Below, one piece after another: positions 33,521 to 41,530 of a stretch of 41,530 nucleotides of DNA (positions are counted from its first letter, which is position 1; each line of letters opens with the position of its first letter). The notes under the pieces are model-generated. The model was given only the letters and a program-made list of their open reading frames with translations, ran no database searches and had not been told where the DNA came from. This DNA comes from Candidatus Sabulitectum sp. (GTDB taxonomy: Bacteria > Fermentibacterota > Fermentibacteria > Fermentibacterales > JCC-6). Made by a program: the position numbers and the translations under genes. The stretch covers positions 1 to 41,530 of the forward strand of contig JAIOSV010000079.1 of assembly GCA_021107435.1 (NCBI GenBank). Direction: 5' to 3'.

Positions 33521-35716
33521 ATGAGATACGCAGCTGTTGTTTTGTTGTGCACACTTGCCTTTGCCAGTGAGGATCTTCCAGGGATTACCGGTGATCTCGG
33601 GCAGCCTGTCGAAGTGACTGGAAGTGTTGTTCATCTTGTAACATCCTTCCCTTCAGAAATTTCATGGGAACTGGAAGAGACTGAGCCTGCACCTTATTTT
33701 GAACCGCCGGAAGAGTATGACCTGATTGAAATTCTTGAGTGCAGATTCATTGTACCTGACAAAGACGGCATCTGCCCGGCAGTCGTATCACTGTCATCCG
33801 GGACAATACTGGAGAGCTCCAACATACAACTCACCGCTCAAGCTCAGCAGTCTGTTGATCTGGCACCTGACTGGCTGCAGGGGCATCTTATCTGGAAGTA
33901 TTCCATACTAACTGAAGCCAATCAGGACAGGTACGGGGCTCTGCTGCTTGCTCACCAGGGGCAGAATTACTACGATGAGCTGGCTTTCACCGTAGCCAAT
34001 CTCTCCTGGACAATTCTCGCAAATCCCAACTGGGATGAGACACTGCTTGTGGATAATGCACAGGGGATTTATGAGCACGATTCTCTGCTCAGCTATGTGA
34101 ATGTGAATGATTATGCCGGCTCCGACTACTACAGTACCACAGAGTACAACACCATTGCGGGCTCAGACACTGTATGGGTGGAGATACCCAGGGAGATTTA
34201 CTACAACTATGTGGTAATGCCCAAAGTGTCTGATGAACGCCCTCTGAATGATTCAAGTGTTTACGATGAATTCTGGAGACAGTACCTCTGGGATATGGAT
34301 GATGAAGGTTACCCGATTTTCAATGATGTACTCAACGAAAATGTACTGGTTTTCTGGGATGAGCAGGCGAAGAATTACGGATGGTCTCCAAATCCTACTT
34401 TCACTGACAGTCTGCATGCTGTTGATATTCTCAGCAAATGGACTCGTGCCATCAATCCTGTACCGGCCAGCGGCAACAGACCCATACAGCCCAATGTGAT
34501 TGCTCATGAGCACAACGGTAATTGCGGCGAGATGCAGGATCTGCTCTGTGCCGGGGCAAGGGTTGCTCTGCTCCCTGCGTGCTGCACAATGGATATCAAT
34601 GAAGACCATGTGTGGGTTGAACTGTGGTGGAACGATGAGTGGCATCCCTGGCAGCCGGACTGGATTGACAATCCATACGTAGCCTACGATTACGCATACG
34701 GGGGTTCCAAGGACTGCAGCTGCATCTGGAGCTGGAGGAATGACGGGTACACGTGGGACGATATCGCGATCTACACGCCTGCATGCACATTCACCGTAAC
34801 CGTCACTGATTCTGCCGGAATACCTGTTGATAACGCTACAGTACAGATTGCCAGTGAAGGCTGGCAGACCAGTACTCTTTACAGAGGAACCTGGGGACAG
34901 ACTGATCGGAACGGCCAGATTACCTTCATTCTGGGCGACAACCAGAATTTCTACCTGAATATCTCATCCTCTCTTGGTAACTATGGAGCCGGAGGATACT
35001 TGGAGGTTATTACCAACAGTGTTGCGAATCAGGATTACTACTTCGAGTGGAGTCCTCCCGCTTTAATGCCTGAGCTGGACATGAATGAGCTCAGTGAAGG
35101 ATCATGGACGAAGTATCTCATTCAGGTTGATTATGATCTTCCTGTGGATATCATGAATGGAAGAGACTACTACGCCAACCCCAGATCAGAGTACGCTGAA
35201 CCTCTTGAAGACGGTACATCCGATTTCTTCATTGTTGATTCTGCCAATTGGGATCTCTACCAGGCTGGAGAAGAATTTGACTGCTACGAGGTGATCCAGG
35301 GGCAGAGCGAAGGGGAGATCTGGTTCTATGCTCCTCACACCGATGACTGGTACATTGTTTTCAGCGGAGACAGACATCAGGGGCTTGAAACATTCGCCGA
35401 CGCGACGATTACTCTCTGGGAACACGATGGTACAGGAATCAGCGGTGGAATAGTACCTGCCATGGAAACAGCCATTTATCCCAATCCGTGCGTGAATCAG
35501 GCTTCTGTTGTTTTTGCTACAGCAGCGGCGGGAAACATGGAAGTAACAGTCTACGACATCCACGGAAGAGTTGTTGAAACACTGTGTGATGAACTGCTGG
35601 AGGCCGGCAGTCACAACCTGACCCTGAAGACATCTGAGTTCTCAAGCGGTCTTTACTTTGTGAAGTTTCATGGAGAAGGTCTTAACTCGATGAGGAGTCT
35701 CACAGTGTTAAGGTAG
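33521..35716 (+). CDS. Secreted transglutaminase-like protein with type IX-like sorting domain
   Basis: 731 residues. Signal peptide 1-15 (MRYAAVVLLCTLAFA-S). A papain-like transglutaminase core is placed by NCGEM with Cys335, DHVWVEL with His363 and PDWID with Asp380, the usual Cys-His-Asp order and spacing. Upstream lies a beta-rich propeptide-like part; downstream are an Ig-like segment (about 420-520) and a Tyr-rich stretch. The last 80 residues have YPNPC, VYDIHGRVVETL, and end SMRSLTVLR, a sorting domain like that at the end of the metalloprotease at 9736. The start is the ATG at 33521 with GGGAGGAAG upstream. Probably exported to act on proteins outside the cell; transglutaminase-fold proteases and amidases are alternatives. 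Confidence 0.82.
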   Translation: MRYAAVVLLCTLAFASEDLPGITGDLGQPVEVTGSVVHLVTSFPSEISWELEETEPAPYFEPPEEYDLIEILECRFIVPDKDGICPAVVSLSSGTILESSNIQLTAQAQQSVDLAPDWLQGHLIWKYSILTEANQDRYGALLLAHQGQNYYDELAFTVANLSWTILANPNWDETLLVDNAQGIYEHDSLLSYVNVNDYAGSDYYSTTEYNTIAGSDTVWVEIPREIYYNYVVMPKVSDERPLNDSSVYDEFWRQYLWDMDDEGYPIFNDVLNENVLVFWDEQAKNYGWSPNPTFTDSLHAVDILSKWTRAINPVPASGNRPIQPNVIAHEHNGNCGEMQDLLCAGARVALLPACCTMDINEDHVWVELWWNDEWHPWQPDWIDNPYVAYDYAYGGSKDCSCIWSWRNDGYTWDDIAIYTPACTFTVTVTDSAGIPVDNATVQIASEGWQTSTLYRGTWGQTDRNGQITFILGDNQNFYLNISSSLGNYGAGGYLEVITNSVANQDYYFEWSPPALMPELDMNELSEGSWTKYLIQVDYDLPVDIMNGRDYYANPRSEYAEPLEDGTSDFFIVDSANWDLYQAGEEFDCYEVIQGQSEGEIWFYAPHTDDWYIVFSGDRHQGLETFADATITLWEHDGTGISGGIVPAMETAIYPNPCVNQASVVFATAAAGNMEVTVYDIHGRVVETLCDELLEAGSHNLTLKTSEFSSGLYFVKFHGEGLNSMRSLTVLR

Positions 35717-35836
35717 TTTTCCGCAAGGGGATCAGTATTCACCTGCTCCTTTCGGGCTGGGAATACGAATATCGCCCTGCCGGCAGTATGTCATCCGACA
35801 GGCTTAGTTGAGTAAAGAAAGGAAGAAGTTGAAATA

Positions 35837-36205
35837 ATGGCTAAGGCGAAAATCATGCCTTCTATCCAGGCTCAAGCTGCTATAGCTTTGATGCTGATAC
35901 AACTTGTGCATAAAATTGTCCGGGAGATACCGGGTGCCATGAAGATGGGCGGGCCGGGAGTAATAGGAGTTCCATTATTTGCAGGCTTGCTGGTTATCGG
36001 CATACTGCTCATACTGATGAAAAACAAATGGGGTTTACTGCTGGGTATAGTTGACGGAGTATTCATGATATTCCAACCGATCTTTGTTCATATTATTTTT
36101 GCTCATCCGGATCAGAATGGAATCTGGTGGTATCCTGTTTTCCCGTGGACGCAGGCCGTGCTGCTTATTTACTTCTGTCGTCTTGCATGGAAAGACTGGT
36201 CGTAG
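35837..36205 (+). CDS. Small integral membrane protein of unknown function
   Basis: 122 residues with three to four hydrophobic segments (about 10-27, 42-60, 65-85, 100-115) and short loops. GGAAGAAG lies upstream of the ATG. No recognised family. The preceding gene ends 120 bases before it; a Nudix gene follows 88 bases later. Confidence 0.7.
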   Translation: MAKAKIMPSIQAQAAIALMLIQLVHKIVREIPGAMKMGGPGVIGVPLFAGLLVIGILLILMKNKWGLLLGIVDGVFMIFQPIFVHIIFAHPDQNGIWWYPVFPWTQAVLLIYFCRLAWKDWS

Positions 36206-36293
36206 TGCACTGTCAGCAACAGCTGTCGTATTCTGCCTGATTTCCCCGGGTCAGGACGTTTCCACCACCCTGTTCCGGGGGGCAGAAAGCAAT

Positions 36294-36773
36294 ATGATAC
36301 GCAGACAGAGAGTTTATGCATACATTGTGAATAAAGGCAGATTGCTTGTCTTCAAGCATACCGACTTTCCGGAATCTGGAATCCAGGTTCCCGCCGGATC
36401 AGTGCAAAAAGAAGAGGAACCGGCTTCGGCTGTGATGCGTGAAGCCGAGGAGGAAACCGGTCTTGCGAGGCTTGAATTAATCGGTTGCCTGGGCACTCTT
36501 GAGCGTGACATGACCGAATTCGGTACGGCAGAGATTCAGGAAGCATGGTTTTACCACATAAGCTGTCCGGGCAATCCGCTCAAAACATGGCGTCACAATG
36601 AAACTTCGGGTGGAACTATTGAACCGATACGGTTTGATTTATTCTGGGTGCAGCTTCCTGACGGTGTACCGGAACTTTTTGCTATTGATGGCATAATGCT
36701 GAATGAATTGATTCGTACCGCCGGGATGGAATCCCGGGAAAATACAGCAAATCGCATGGGATTTGATACATAA
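36294..36773 (+). CDS. Nudix hydrolase
   Basis: 159 residues from the ATG at 36294; the in-frame open region before it overlaps the membrane-protein gene and adds nothing to the fold. The Nudix box is complete: Gly, five residues, Glu (GSVQKEE), seven residues, then REAEEETGL (about 39-61). Such enzymes split nucleoside diphosphates joined to another group. The C-terminal part (EIQEAWFYHISCPGNP) is not diagnostic of a substrate. GGGGGG lies about 12 bases upstream, a long spacing. Confidence 0.88.
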   Translation: MIRRQRVYAYIVNKGRLLVFKHTDFPESGIQVPAGSVQKEEEPASAVMREAEEETGLARLELIGCLGTLERDMTEFGTAEIQEAWFYHISCPGNPLKTWRHNETSGGTIEPIRFDLFWVQLPDGVPELFAIDGIMLNELIRTAGMESRENTANRMGFDT

Positions 36774-36805
36774 GTATCCGGTCAACTCTTGTTTGGGAGT
36801 AATTG

Positions 36806-37762
36806 ATGAAATTTATCACTCTTGTCCTGTTCGGTTTTTCATGTGTTACAGCCAGCGGTGCCCGACAACTTACCGAGGTTGATACTCTACCCGATACAGC
36901 AATAATAAGCGCACAGAATCAGATTGCTGTCGAAGATATGCCGTCATTTGGCAATCTGGATGAACTTCGGGAATGGGCAACCTCAAGCACCTGGGGAGGG
37001 GGGAGCCTTGAAACTGTTTTCCTTGACAGCTTACCTGTATACATTGCTGACCGCTGCTTTACATCCGGCATTCACACAAGCGAGATCACTGTATACACTG
37101 AGCGAGGCAGCAACTTGAATCCCGTATTTCACATTCCGGTTCAGCATAATTGTTTTCACAGCATTCAAGTGCGCGATTCCTTGCTAGTAATTGTTCAACA
37201 CAATATGAGAGATGAGGAAATCGAGTTTGCATCTCTGACTGCCGCAGAGCTGTTTGGCTGCCAGTCAGGTACGACTGTCATAAGAATCCCCAGCGATGTG
37301 GAGGAAATTGATTTTATAATTACATACGATCGGGAAGCTGCCAGCCGGGACTATGTGGCTGAAGCGTATTCAAGCATTCCTCTGACAGACACTTATGCAG
37401 TGGAAAGAGGAGTTGACGGGGGGCTGGTGCTCCTTGATTTCGAGGGTATGAGGCGGGTTGAAGAATATATCATACCCCATGAGAATATATCAGCTGTAAT
37501 TCAAATCAGATACGATATGGATGTGTATGACAGAACGGATGTCGTGTTTACACGGGAGAATATAGTGATGGTACATACTGCTGCATCAAATGCGGGCATA
37601 TTCACAGGCAGTGAGGTTTCCGTTCAACCTTATCCTGAAAGGGGTTCCGAGTATACAGGTTTTCTCAGAGGCCCGGGAGAAGGGTATGAACGCCAGGTTG
37701 ATATCTTTCATGCCGCGCTCCTGTTTTACTACGGGACAGTAGTAAATCTGGTTAATAACTGA
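36806..37762 (+). CDS. Secreted protein of unknown function
   Basis: 318 residues with an N-terminal signal peptide (MKFITLVLFGFSCVTASG, 1-18) set by ATG 36806 and GGGAG upstream. The mature part is acidic and beta-rich, with two Cys (about residues 75 and 97) that could form a disulfide in the periplasm. No family motif, lipobox or sorting domain was recognised. It stands alone between Nudix and fabF. Confidence 0.6.
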   Translation: MKFITLVLFGFSCVTASGARQLTEVDTLPDTAIISAQNQIAVEDMPSFGNLDELREWATSSTWGGGSLETVFLDSLPVYIADRCFTSGIHTSEITVYTERGSNLNPVFHIPVQHNCFHSIQVRDSLLVIVQHNMRDEEIEFASLTAAELFGCQSGTTVIRIPSDVEEIDFIITYDREAASRDYVAEAYSSIPLTDTYAVERGVDGGLVLLDFEGMRRVEEYIIPHENISAVIQIRYDMDVYDRTDVVFTRENIVMVHTAASNAGIFTGSEVSVQPYPERGSEYTGFLRGPGEGYERQVDIFHAALLFYYGTVVNLVNN

Positions 37763-37966
37763 ATCCAGTTAAAGTAACCCTGATGGTTGAATCGGACAAC
37801 TCCCCGAGTTGACGCGACTCATCCGGTAAACGTTCAGATGAGCAGAGAAGCAGATATAAATAGCATTTGCTTAAAGAGGGAAAGTTAATTATCTAAGGGT
37901 TAATATTTTTACTGCTGTAATGTTACTCTGTATGTCTGCAATACTTTTTCTAAGGATTTTCTATTC

Positions 37967-39214
37967 ATGAATGAACATCGGGTTGTTATCACAGGTCTTG
38001 GTGCTGTAACACCGCTTGGCATAGGCGTTGAAGATTCCTTTAATGGATTTCTGGAGGGGCGAAACGGAATTGCCCGGGTTACTCATTTTGATGTGACTGA
38101 TTTTCGTTCAAGACTTGCCGCTGAGGTCAAGGGATTTCAAGCTGAGAATTGGATTGATAAGAAATCTGCAAGGCGTATGGACCGATTCACGCAGTTTGGG
38201 ATTGCAGCGTCAGCAATGGCAATGGAAGACTCCGGACTGGAATCTTATGACAAAAACAGGGCAGGTGTTGTTATCGGCTCCGGTATTGGAGGTTCACAGG
38301 CTCTTGATGAAGGATATTCAACCCTTCGAGAAAAGGGACCACAAGGTTTGAGTCCTTTTCTTGTATCCAGGATGCTTGTTAATATGGCAGCATCTCTGGT
38401 TTCTATAAGGTATGGCTTCAAAGGCCCTCTCTCTGCTCCATCAGTGGCATGTTCTACTGGAACAAACGCGATAGGTGATGCCTTCAGAATTCTTCAGAGG
38501 GGAGACGCTGATGTCATGCTTGCAGGCAGTTCAGAAGCATGTATTTCCCCTCTTCCTTATGGGGCTTTCTGTGCCACCAGATCAATGACTTCAAGCGAAC
38601 GCGCCGAGACCGCGAGCAGACCATTTGATAAAAATCGTGATGGTTTTGTTATGGGCGAGGGCGCGGGCATTGTTGTTCTGGAGACTTTGGAACATGCGCT
38701 TCACCGGGGAGCAGGGATTTATGCTGAAATTGTCGGATACGGCAATACAGCCGATGCCTACCATCTTACTGCCCCGGAGCCGGAGAGTGACGGGATGATA
38801 CGTGTTATGCTCGCCGCATTGCAGGACGCCGGTTTGGATTGCGGAGATATCGGATACATCAATGCACACGGCACATCTACTGTTCTGAATGACAAGTGTG
38901 AGAGCGCGGCTATAATAAAAGTGTTTGGTGAAAACGCCTGTTCGCTGAAGGTCAGCTCAATCAAATCAATGATCGGTCATCTTATGGCAGCCGCAGGCTC
39001 TGTTGAGTTTGTATCCACCGTTATGAGTGTATTCACCGGCAGGATTCCACCAACCATCAATTATCAGGAGCCTGATCCTGATTGTTCTCTTGACTATGTA
39101 ACCAATGGTGCCGAGTCACTGGATCTTAGTGCGGCTATGAGCAATTCATTCGGGTTTGGCGGTGGTAACTCCTCTCTTGTTGTAAAGAAGTATCAGAAAA
39201 ACAGTGACAGTTAA
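37967..39214 (+). CDS. fabF: 3-oxoacyl-ACP synthase II
   Basis: 415 residues, standard for FabF, which elongates acyl-ACP with malonyl-ACP. The catalytic triad is Cys162 (VACSTG), His301 (NAHGTST) and His338 (IGHLMAA), with Lys333 in SIKSM. RPFDKNRDGFVMGEGA is intact. AAGGA lies 10 bases before the ATG in an AT-rich leader (37763-37966) where no clear promoter boxes were found. It is not next to other fab genes, so it may serve a special acyl chain, but that is inference. Confidence 0.94.
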   Translation: MNEHRVVITGLGAVTPLGIGVEDSFNGFLEGRNGIARVTHFDVTDFRSRLAAEVKGFQAENWIDKKSARRMDRFTQFGIAASAMAMEDSGLESYDKNRAGVVIGSGIGGSQALDEGYSTLREKGPQGLSPFLVSRMLVNMAASLVSIRYGFKGPLSAPSVACSTGTNAIGDAFRILQRGDADVMLAGSSEACISPLPYGAFCATRSMTSSERAETASRPFDKNRDGFVMGEGAGIVVLETLEHALHRGAGIYAEIVGYGNTADAYHLTAPEPESDGMIRVMLAALQDAGLDCGDIGYINAHGTSTVLNDKCESAAIIKVFGENACSLKVSSIKSMIGHLMAAAGSVEFVSTVMSVFTGRIPPTINYQEPDPDCSLDYVTNGAESLDLSAAMSNSFGFGGGNSSLVVKKYQKNSDS

Positions 39215-39218
39215 TATC

Positions 39219-39740
39219 TTACTCTGTTTTCATAATTGACGAGAATTCTGTAAGCAGTTTTTTTGTGCTGTTCCTGTAGATTCTGAAGCGAAGGCCACCA
39301 AGATGTTTGCCGCCGTACCACCTGGCTACAAGTATCAGGCAATCAACCGCGTTCATGCTCCTCATTGCTTCAAGGATGCAGTTGCCGGAGCCGGATTCCC
39401 CTCCGTCGTTTTTGAGTTCAGTACCATCGGTAAGGCGGATTGCCCAGCTCAGATGGCTGGCCTTCTTCATTTTGAATTGTCTGGAAAGAGACTTTACTGT
39501 GATGGATTGATCGTTACCGGATAAAAAGGGGGTGCCGCAGGCTTGAAACCGGCTTTGTTTTTCCAGAATAGATGTTCCGGAAACGGTTTCCTTCAGGGTT
39601 CGTGCATTTCCTATTAGAAACCTCCGGCTTAAAACCTGTGACACCCTTGTCCGAAGACCGGTGAAATATAAGAACTCGTGACGTAATGACAAGGCATTCT
39701 CAGCAACTGGAAATGCTTTTTTCAAGCAACCCCATATCAT
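39219..39740 (-). CDS. IMPACT/YigZ-family (UPF0029) protein, start uncertain
   Basis: 173 residues from the ATG at 39740, which has AAGGA 5 bases upstream but lies 41 bases inside the FAD oxidase gene. The UPF0029 domain covers about 50-155 (KQSRF, KASHLSWAIRL, DGGESGSGNCILEAM, VARWYGGKHLGGLRF). The first ~46 residues are outside the domain; they might instead be the missing oxidase C-terminus if a one-base slip in the A6 run at about 39718 is an assembly error. GGAGG near 39622 would suit a start close to residue 40, but only a non-standard codon is there. YigZ acts in a poorly known translation-related role. Confidence 0.78.
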   Translation of the reverse strand: MIWGCLKKAFPVAENALSLRHEFLYFTGLRTRVSQVLSRRFLIGNARTLKETVSGTSILEKQSRFQACGTPFLSGNDQSITVKSLSRQFKMKKASHLSWAIRLTDGTELKNDGGESGSGNCILEAMRSMNAVDCLILVARWYGGKHLGGLRFRIYRNSTKKLLTEFSSIMKTE

Positions 39741-41247
39741 CCAGTTCCTTCTGCGAATACATAAGCCGCAGCAATGGAACTTTCAGCTTGCCGGTTCCGT
39801 GTTCTGCACTCACCGTTCCTCCAAGTTTAACAGCTTCAGCCGCGATTTGTTCCACAGCCAGTTCGGCCTTCTCAAGCTGACTGTTGTCATTGGGAATCAG
39901 ATTCGCATGGAGATGTCCCTGACCGGAATGCCCAAAAACTACATGCTCCACTTCTGAATTTTCCAGGACAGACCTCATTGTTTCGTAGTATTCCATGAGC
40001 TGTTCAGGCGGTACTGCGGTGTCAGTGCTTATCTTGTGAATTCTACTGTTCTTTAATGAAAAGCCTGAAATTACTCTGTTTACCGTTTCCGGGAGCAGAT
40101 GCCTGAATTCCTTCAGACGCTTTCTCTCAATCTCGTCAAATCCACCCCAGGTGTTGTCGGGCGAAATACCGTGCTCTTCAAGAAGCATTTCAAGTGCTTC
40201 CAGCGCAGTATCAAGTTCCTCCTCGGAAGCAACATCAATTGATGTGAGTAGAACCCAGTTTCCCCGGCCTGGAAATGTTTTTCCCGTGTTCCTTGAAAGG
40301 AAAGAAAGTGAGGGATCTGCCATTGCTTCCAGTTCTCTCAGGGAAAGGCTTGCATTGATAAGATCACTGCGCAGTTTCCAGAATTGATTCTCATTACAGA
40401 ATACTGCAAAGCTTGCTATGGCGTAGGGCTTCCGGGCCAGTACAAGATCAGCTTCAAGAATCAACCCGAGTTTGCCTTCACTGCCGATGAAGAGGTCAAT
40501 CAGATCCATGTTCGGGGCAATGTGAAACCCTGCTGCGTTTTTTACAGGCTGAGGTTTTTCCAGCTTTGGAAGGGTGATTAAACCAAGTGAGGGGTGTCTG
40601 AGTTTTCCACTGCTGAACTGATAGTTTCCCCGTTTTATGGTGAGGGCGGTTCCTGAAGGCAGCAGAATCTTGAGCCGGTCAATCCACTTTCTGGTGGATC
40701 CGAATTTATAGCTGTCAGCACCTGACGCGTCGGTAGCAACGGTTCCGCCTATGGACGCTGTTGTTTCGGTTGGGTCCGGCGGGTAGAACAAACATGGTTT
40801 TTCTGTTTTGCAGTACTCCTGAACCGAGTCCAGAGTTTCTCCTGCCTGAACTCTGATGATGTTTTCCCGGGATGTGGGAAGAATGCCTTTTAGAAGATCC
40901 GTAGACAGAACAGCGCCGCCTATGGGTACCGCGCCGCCCGCAATTCCAGTTCTTGCCCCTGATATTGTAAGAGGGACACGATCCTCAAAACATTCTTTCA
41001 TGTATTCAGTAGCCTCAGTTGTATTTTCCGGCCACGCGGCTGACTGACAGCTGCCGCCGGAGAGTGCTGATTCATCCACTAACAGCTCGGGGTGTTCCTG
41101 CTGTATGAAGTGGGTCCCCTTTACGGATTTCAATGGTGCTCCTTCCCTGTCGCACAGATATACATTACCCCTACTGTCATCAGTATGCAACACCAGGAGC
41201 GTGTCCGAGAATAGAACACTGGCATCTACAACCACATAATCGGCCAC
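39700..41247 (-). CDS. GlcD-type FAD-binding oxidase (D-lactate/glycolate dehydrogenase family)
   Basis: 515 residues. A PCMH-type FAD domain spans about 75-250 with ARTGIAGGAVPIGGAVL and PPDPTETTASIGGTVATDASG; the C-terminal cap has GHSGQGHLHANL and SAEHGTGKLK (about 445-490), typical of D-2-hydroxyacid dehydrogenases that pass electrons to quinone or an electron-transfer protein. The end is short: the usual final DPxxILNPGK is absent, the frame stopping at LLEKSISSC just past an A6 run. GAGGA precedes the ATG. A palindrome at 41316-41331 lies upstream. Confidence 0.87.
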   Translation of the reverse strand: MADYVVVDASVLFSDTLLVLHTDDSRGNVYLCDREGAPLKSVKGTHFIQQEHPELLVDESALSGGSCQSAAWPENTTEATEYMKECFEDRVPLTISGARTGIAGGAVPIGGAVLSTDLLKGILPTSRENIIRVQAGETLDSVQEYCKTEKPCLFYPPDPTETTASIGGTVATDASGADSYKFGSTRKWIDRLKILLPSGTALTIKRGNYQFSSGKLRHPSLGLITLPKLEKPQPVKNAAGFHIAPNMDLIDLFIGSEGKLGLILEADLVLARKPYAIASFAVFCNENQFWKLRSDLINASLSLRELEAMADPSLSFLSRNTGKTFPGRGNWVLLTSIDVASEEELDTALEALEMLLEEHGISPDNTWGGFDEIERKRLKEFRHLLPETVNRVISGFSLKNSRIHKISTDTAVPPEQLMEYYETMRSVLENSEVEHVVFGHSGQGHLHANLIPNDNSQLEKAELAVEQIAAEAVKLGGTVSAEHGTGKLKVPLLRLMYSQKELDDMGLLEKSISSC

Positions 41248-41268
41248 AATCCTCGCGTATTATCATCA

Positions 41269-41283
41269 AATAGCGCTGCTATT
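41269..41283. promoter_or_regulatory. AATAGC-N3-GCTATT inverted repeat
   Basis: Exact 6-bp arms around GCT, 22 bases upstream of the oxidase start on the minus strand, in the divergent 245-base region. A possible operator. Confidence 0.3.
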
Positions 41284-41315
41284 CCATGCTAACCGCTCGG
41301 GACGCCACTCGACTA

Positions 41316-41331
41316 AAAGCAACGTTGCTTT
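41316..41331. promoter_or_regulatory. Perfect 16-bp palindrome, probable dimeric regulator site
   Basis: AAAGCAACGTTGCTTT reads the same on both strands with no spacer. It is in the middle of the divergent region between the oxidase and the aconitase-family gene, so one regulator could control both. A hairpin is unlikely since there is no loop. Confidence 0.5.
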
Positions 41332-41492
41332 CTCTTCAAATCCGCATGAATTCTGACTCAATCCTGCGGCGTAACTGCACAGCACCCATTGTCGGACGCA
41401 CTCCTAGTTACGCAACACTTGAAGGAACCTTCTTCATTGTTCATAGTACAACCATGGTGAACATGCAGTAATTACTTTTCGAAAGGAACTCT

Positions 41493-41530
41493 ATGGGGCT
41501 GACTTTTGCTCAGAAAGTCCTTGGACGCGC
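41493..41530 (+). CDS. Start of an aconitase/3-isopropylmalate dehydratase large-subunit-like gene (right edge)
   Basis: Only 12 codons are visible: ATG at 41493 with AAAGGA 6 bases upstream, then GLTFAQKVLGR. The pattern MGxTxAxKIL is how LeuC/homoaconitase large subunits begin. The call rests on this short start alone. Confidence 0.45.
   Translation, partial: MGLTFAQKVLGR

Noticed and set aside
37763-37966. AT-rich region searched for tRNA or promoter
   Set aside because: No cloverleaf and no -35/-10 pair with more than three or four matches each.
1-41530. CRISPR array, rRNA, tRNA, insertion sequence
   Set aside because: No regularly spaced repeats, transposase, terminal repeats or RNA gene signatures were seen.

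Overview
The window looks like a piece of the chromosome of an uncultured, didermic (LPS-bearing) bacterium, most likely of the FCB-type candidate phyla (the Fermentibacteria/Aegiribacteria sort would fit). The evidence is a full Kdo and LPS-transport operon ending in rpoN, two secreted proteins with a type IX-like C-terminal sorting domain, a Bacteroidetes-like serine palmitoyltransferase, and GC content near one half. The lineage is an inference from gene content, not a measurement. No tRNA, rRNA, CRISPR array or intact mobile element was seen.

Left part (1-11.4 kb), mostly minus strand: the 5' end of a lipoprotein gene runs off the left edge. Next to it are the decayed remains of an integron-type tyrosine recombinase (409-928). 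A terminator at 923-958 closes a long leftward operon. Read in its own direction this is: a secreted HExxH metalloprotease with a sorting domain; a hairpin that looks like an intrinsic terminator and lies inside the next gene's signal peptide; a lipoprotein distantly like the alkaline phosphatase superfamily; three large polytopic membrane proteins (two with a TPR-like C-terminal half, one of the DUF2723 type); a carboxyltransferase subunit (PccB/MmdA type); and a biotin carrier protein.

Central part (11.8-23 kb), plus strand: an MBL/beta-CASP nuclease-like protein and an outer-membrane barrel-like protein precede kdsB-kdsA-kdsC-kdsD-lptC-lptA-lptB-rpoN, a nearly gapless operon that makes Kdo and builds the LPS transport bridge. 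It is followed by gatD, encoding an archaeal-type tRNA amidotransferase subunit, and by a member of the adenosine-specific kinase family, also best known from archaea. Convergent with these is a class III adenylate cyclase-TPR gene broken by one apparent base loss.

Right-centre (25.6-33.3 kb): a MaoC-like hydratase, an SDR reductase, and a divergent operon of serine palmitoyltransferase-like enzyme, GNAT-fold acyltransferase, short alanyl-tRNA synthetase, secreted clan-CD cysteine-protease-like protein and M42 aminopeptidase. The SDR, the palmitoyltransferase-like enzyme and the GNAT protein together look like a ceramide/sphingolipid cassette.

Right part (33.5-41.5 kb): a secreted transglutaminase-like protein with sorting domain, a small membrane protein, a Nudix hydrolase, an unknown secreted protein and a fabF. 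Then come, leftward, a GlcD-type FAD oxidase with an IMPACT-family gene starting inside it and, rightward at the edge, the first codons of an aconitase/LeuC-family gene. A perfect 16-bp palindrome lies between these last two.
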